Made by a program: the position numbers and the translations under genes
The notes under the pieces: model-generated
Told to the model about the DNA's origin: nothing
Database searches by the model: none
Seen by the model: only the letters and a program-made list of their open reading frames with translations
Shown here: piece after piece, positions 62,800 through 64,000 of the stretch
How the letters are laid out: each line of letters begins with the position of its first letter
Numbering within the stretch: the first letter of the stretch is position 1
From: Marinobacter sp. LQ44
Lineage (GTDB): Bacteria > Pseudomonadota > Gammaproteobacteria > Pseudomonadales > Oleiphilaceae
Length of the DNA stretch: 64,000 nt
Direction of reading: 5' to 3'
Assembly (NCBI RefSeq): GCF_001447155.2
Contig: NZ_CP014754.1
Location: 3,472,001-3,536,000, forward strand

Positions 62800-62830
62800 A
62801 TCGGAGCGTAGCGACGCGGGGTTTCTCTTC

Positions 62831-63586
62831 TTACTCCGAAATCTCAGTGTCCGTCAACTTTGCTTGCCGTTTTCGCATGGATTCGCCTCGGAGATTGATC
62901 TTGTAGGCGTTATGAACGAGCCGGTCCAGGATGGCGTCGGCCAGAGTGGCGTCACCGATTACACCATGCCATTCCTCGATGGGTAATTGGCTCGTGGCGA
63001 TGGTGGAGCGCCTGCCATGCCGGTCTTCCAGTACCTCCAGCAAGTCTCGCCGATTTTCGGCGCTCAGCTTCATCAGTCCCCAGTCATCCAGGATCAGGAC
63101 GTCGACTTTGGCCAGGTTGGTCAGGAGTTTGGCGTACTGGCCATCGCCCTTGGCAATGGTCAGCTCCCGTAGCAGCCGGGTCAGGCGCACATACTGTGCG
63201 GTGTAGCCTTCCCGGCAGGCCCTGTGTGCCAAGGCACAGGCCAACCAGGTTTTGCCAACCCCGGTGGGACCGGTGATGAGCACGTTCAGGTGCTCTTTTA
63301 CCCATTGGCAGCCGGCCAGTGACTGCACCAGCCCTTTATCCAGGCCCCGTGAGTTCCGGTAATCGATGTCTTCGAGGATGGCATTGTGCCGCAGCCTGGC
63401 ACGGCGCAACCGGCTGGTCATGCGCCGGTTATCTCGCTCGGTCATTTCCCGGTCCACGAGTAGCCCGAGGCGCTCCTCGAAGCTCAGATCGGTGATGTCG
63501 GGGGTGGCTGACTGATCCGCCAGGGCGGCGGCCATGCCGGTCAGCTTGAGGGCGTGGAGCTTATCCAGTGTGGGATGTTTTAGCAT
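62831..63586 (-). CDS. istB: IS21-family helper ATPase IstB
   Basis: This 251-residue AAA+ ATPase of the DnaC/IstB type chooses target sites for the IS21 transposase. Walker A is ITGPTGVGKTWLACAL, Walker B VLILDDWGL, sensor I region STIATSQLPIEEWHG, and the arginine-finger segment ADAILDRLVHNAYKI. I start at the ATG giving MLKHPTLDKLHALK. It overlaps or abuts the end of istA, as usual. The gene looks intact. Confidence 0.95.
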   Translation of the reverse strand: MLKHPTLDKLHALKLTGMAAALADQSATPDITDLSFEERLGLLVDREMTERDNRRMTSRLRRARLRHNAILEDIDYRNSRGLDKGLVQSLAGCQWVKEHLNVLITGPTGVGKTWLACALAHRACREGYTAQYVRLTRLLRELTIAKGDGQYAKLLTNLAKVDVLILDDWGLMKLSAENRRDLLEVLEDRHGRRSTIATSQLPIEEWHGVIGDATLADAILDRLVHNAYKINLRGESMRKRQAKLTDTEISE

Positions 63587-63597
63587 GTCAGATTCCT

Positions 63598-64000
63598 TCA
63601 GTGGTAGTAGGCAGGGCCGCGGATGTTGTCGTGTGTGTCGGGCAAGGCCAGTTCCTGTTGTTCTTCCAGAGGCTGCTGATCCAGACGGTGTTTGAGGATG
63701 GATTCGATGCTCTTGTAACGGCAACTGCCCAGCATCAGGGCACGCTGGCAGGCGGCTTCCAGCCGCGACTCACCGTAGCTCTGCCCCAGCCGTAGTATGC
63801 CCAGACAGGAGCGATAGGCCTGTTGCGGGTGCTTGCGGGCTCCGAGGGCCGTGCGGATGAGCTTCTCGGTAGCCGGGCCGGTCTTGGCCGCCCAGGCGAT
63901 CAGACGTTCTGGTGACCAGTCACCAGCGTGGCGATGAGACTCAGGCATGTGAGCGGCGATGGTGGTGTGTCGTCCCTTCTGGTCGGAGCGCCGGTGACTG
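63598..64000 (-). CDS. istA: IS21-family transposase IstA, C-terminal part (runs off the window)
   Basis: The frame enters from the right window edge (it reads SHRRSDQKGRHTTIAAHMPE at the edge) and ends in the typical IstA C-terminus, with SPERLIAWAAKTGPATEKLI, KHPQQAYRSCLGILRLGQ and LEAACQRALMLGSCRYKSIE. The DDE catalytic core lies beyond the window. Only about 134 residues are visible, with no frameshift. Confidence 0.92.
   Translation of the reverse strand, partial: SHRRSDQKGRHTTIAAHMPESHRHAGDWSPERLIAWAAKTGPATEKLIRTALGARKHPQQAYRSCLGILRLGQSYGESRLEAACQRALMLGSCRYKSIESILKHRLDQQPLEEQQELALPDTHDNIRGPAYYH

Overview
The window looks like chromosomal DNA of a gammaproteobacterium, most like Marinobacter or a close relative. 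This is inferred from gene content and order (rnr-rlmB-rpsF-rpsR-rplI-dnaB-alr; ispE-tRNA-Gln-prs-rplY-pth-ychF; lolB/TPR lipoprotein divergent from hemA-prfA-prmC-moeB) and from protein sequence flavour. No database comparison was possible.

Layout. 1-2.4 kb is insertion-sequence debris: a truncated IS3-family element, a small membrane-protein gene and a decayed IS256-type transposase, all on the minus strand. 2.6-9.3 kb is a tight plus-strand run: dabB-dabA (inorganic-carbon uptake), a cysD-type sulfate adenylyltransferase subunit with no cysN beside it, an uncharacterised zinc-ribbon protein and a Sua5-type tRNA threonylcarbamoylation enzyme. tRNA-Leu(CAG) follows. 10-18.2 kb holds core translation and replication genes (rnr, rlmB, rpsF, rpsR, a membrane protein, rplI, dnaB, alr). 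18.2-22.3 kb carries a small conserved gene, an RmlD-like reductase, an Fnr/Anr regulator with a perfect FNR box upstream, rbgA/ylqF and a Spy-like periplasmic protein. A complete-looking group II intron (about 22.33-24.42 kb) sits exactly behind the Spy-like gene's terminator. 24.4-39.1 kb is mostly minus-strand housekeeping (RND exporter, chemoreceptor, lipA, metY, serine hydrolase, tRNA-Met, ychF, pth, rplY, prs, tRNA-Gln, ispE, lolB, TPR lipoprotein). 39.4-49.7 kb has hemA-prfA-prmC-moeB, a photolyase, and an operon-like run DUF432-like/mscS/rimB/rimK/AstE-AspA-like/yjbQ.

49.7-62.0 kb is a complete type I-C CRISPR-Cas locus: a WYL regulator, cas3-cas5c-cas8c-cas7c, a 74-residue YgiT/MqsA-type zinc protein embedded in the operon, then cas4-cas1-cas2, a leader, and an array of 43 repeats and 42 spacers whose repeats all read identical. 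An in-frame internal start in cas8c matches the separately translated small subunit Cas11c. Spacers 5 and 21 overlap by 17 nt on opposite strands, and each supplies the flank of the other: both show a 5'-TTC motif. The system's own array therefore reveals its PAM and shows that one target locus was sampled twice. The array is followed by a PAAR-domain gene and an IS21-type istA/istB element that runs off the window end.

The most unusual points are the orphan antitoxin-like gene inside the cas operon, the overlapping spacer pair, and the dabBA-cysD-zinc ribbon-sua5 cluster.
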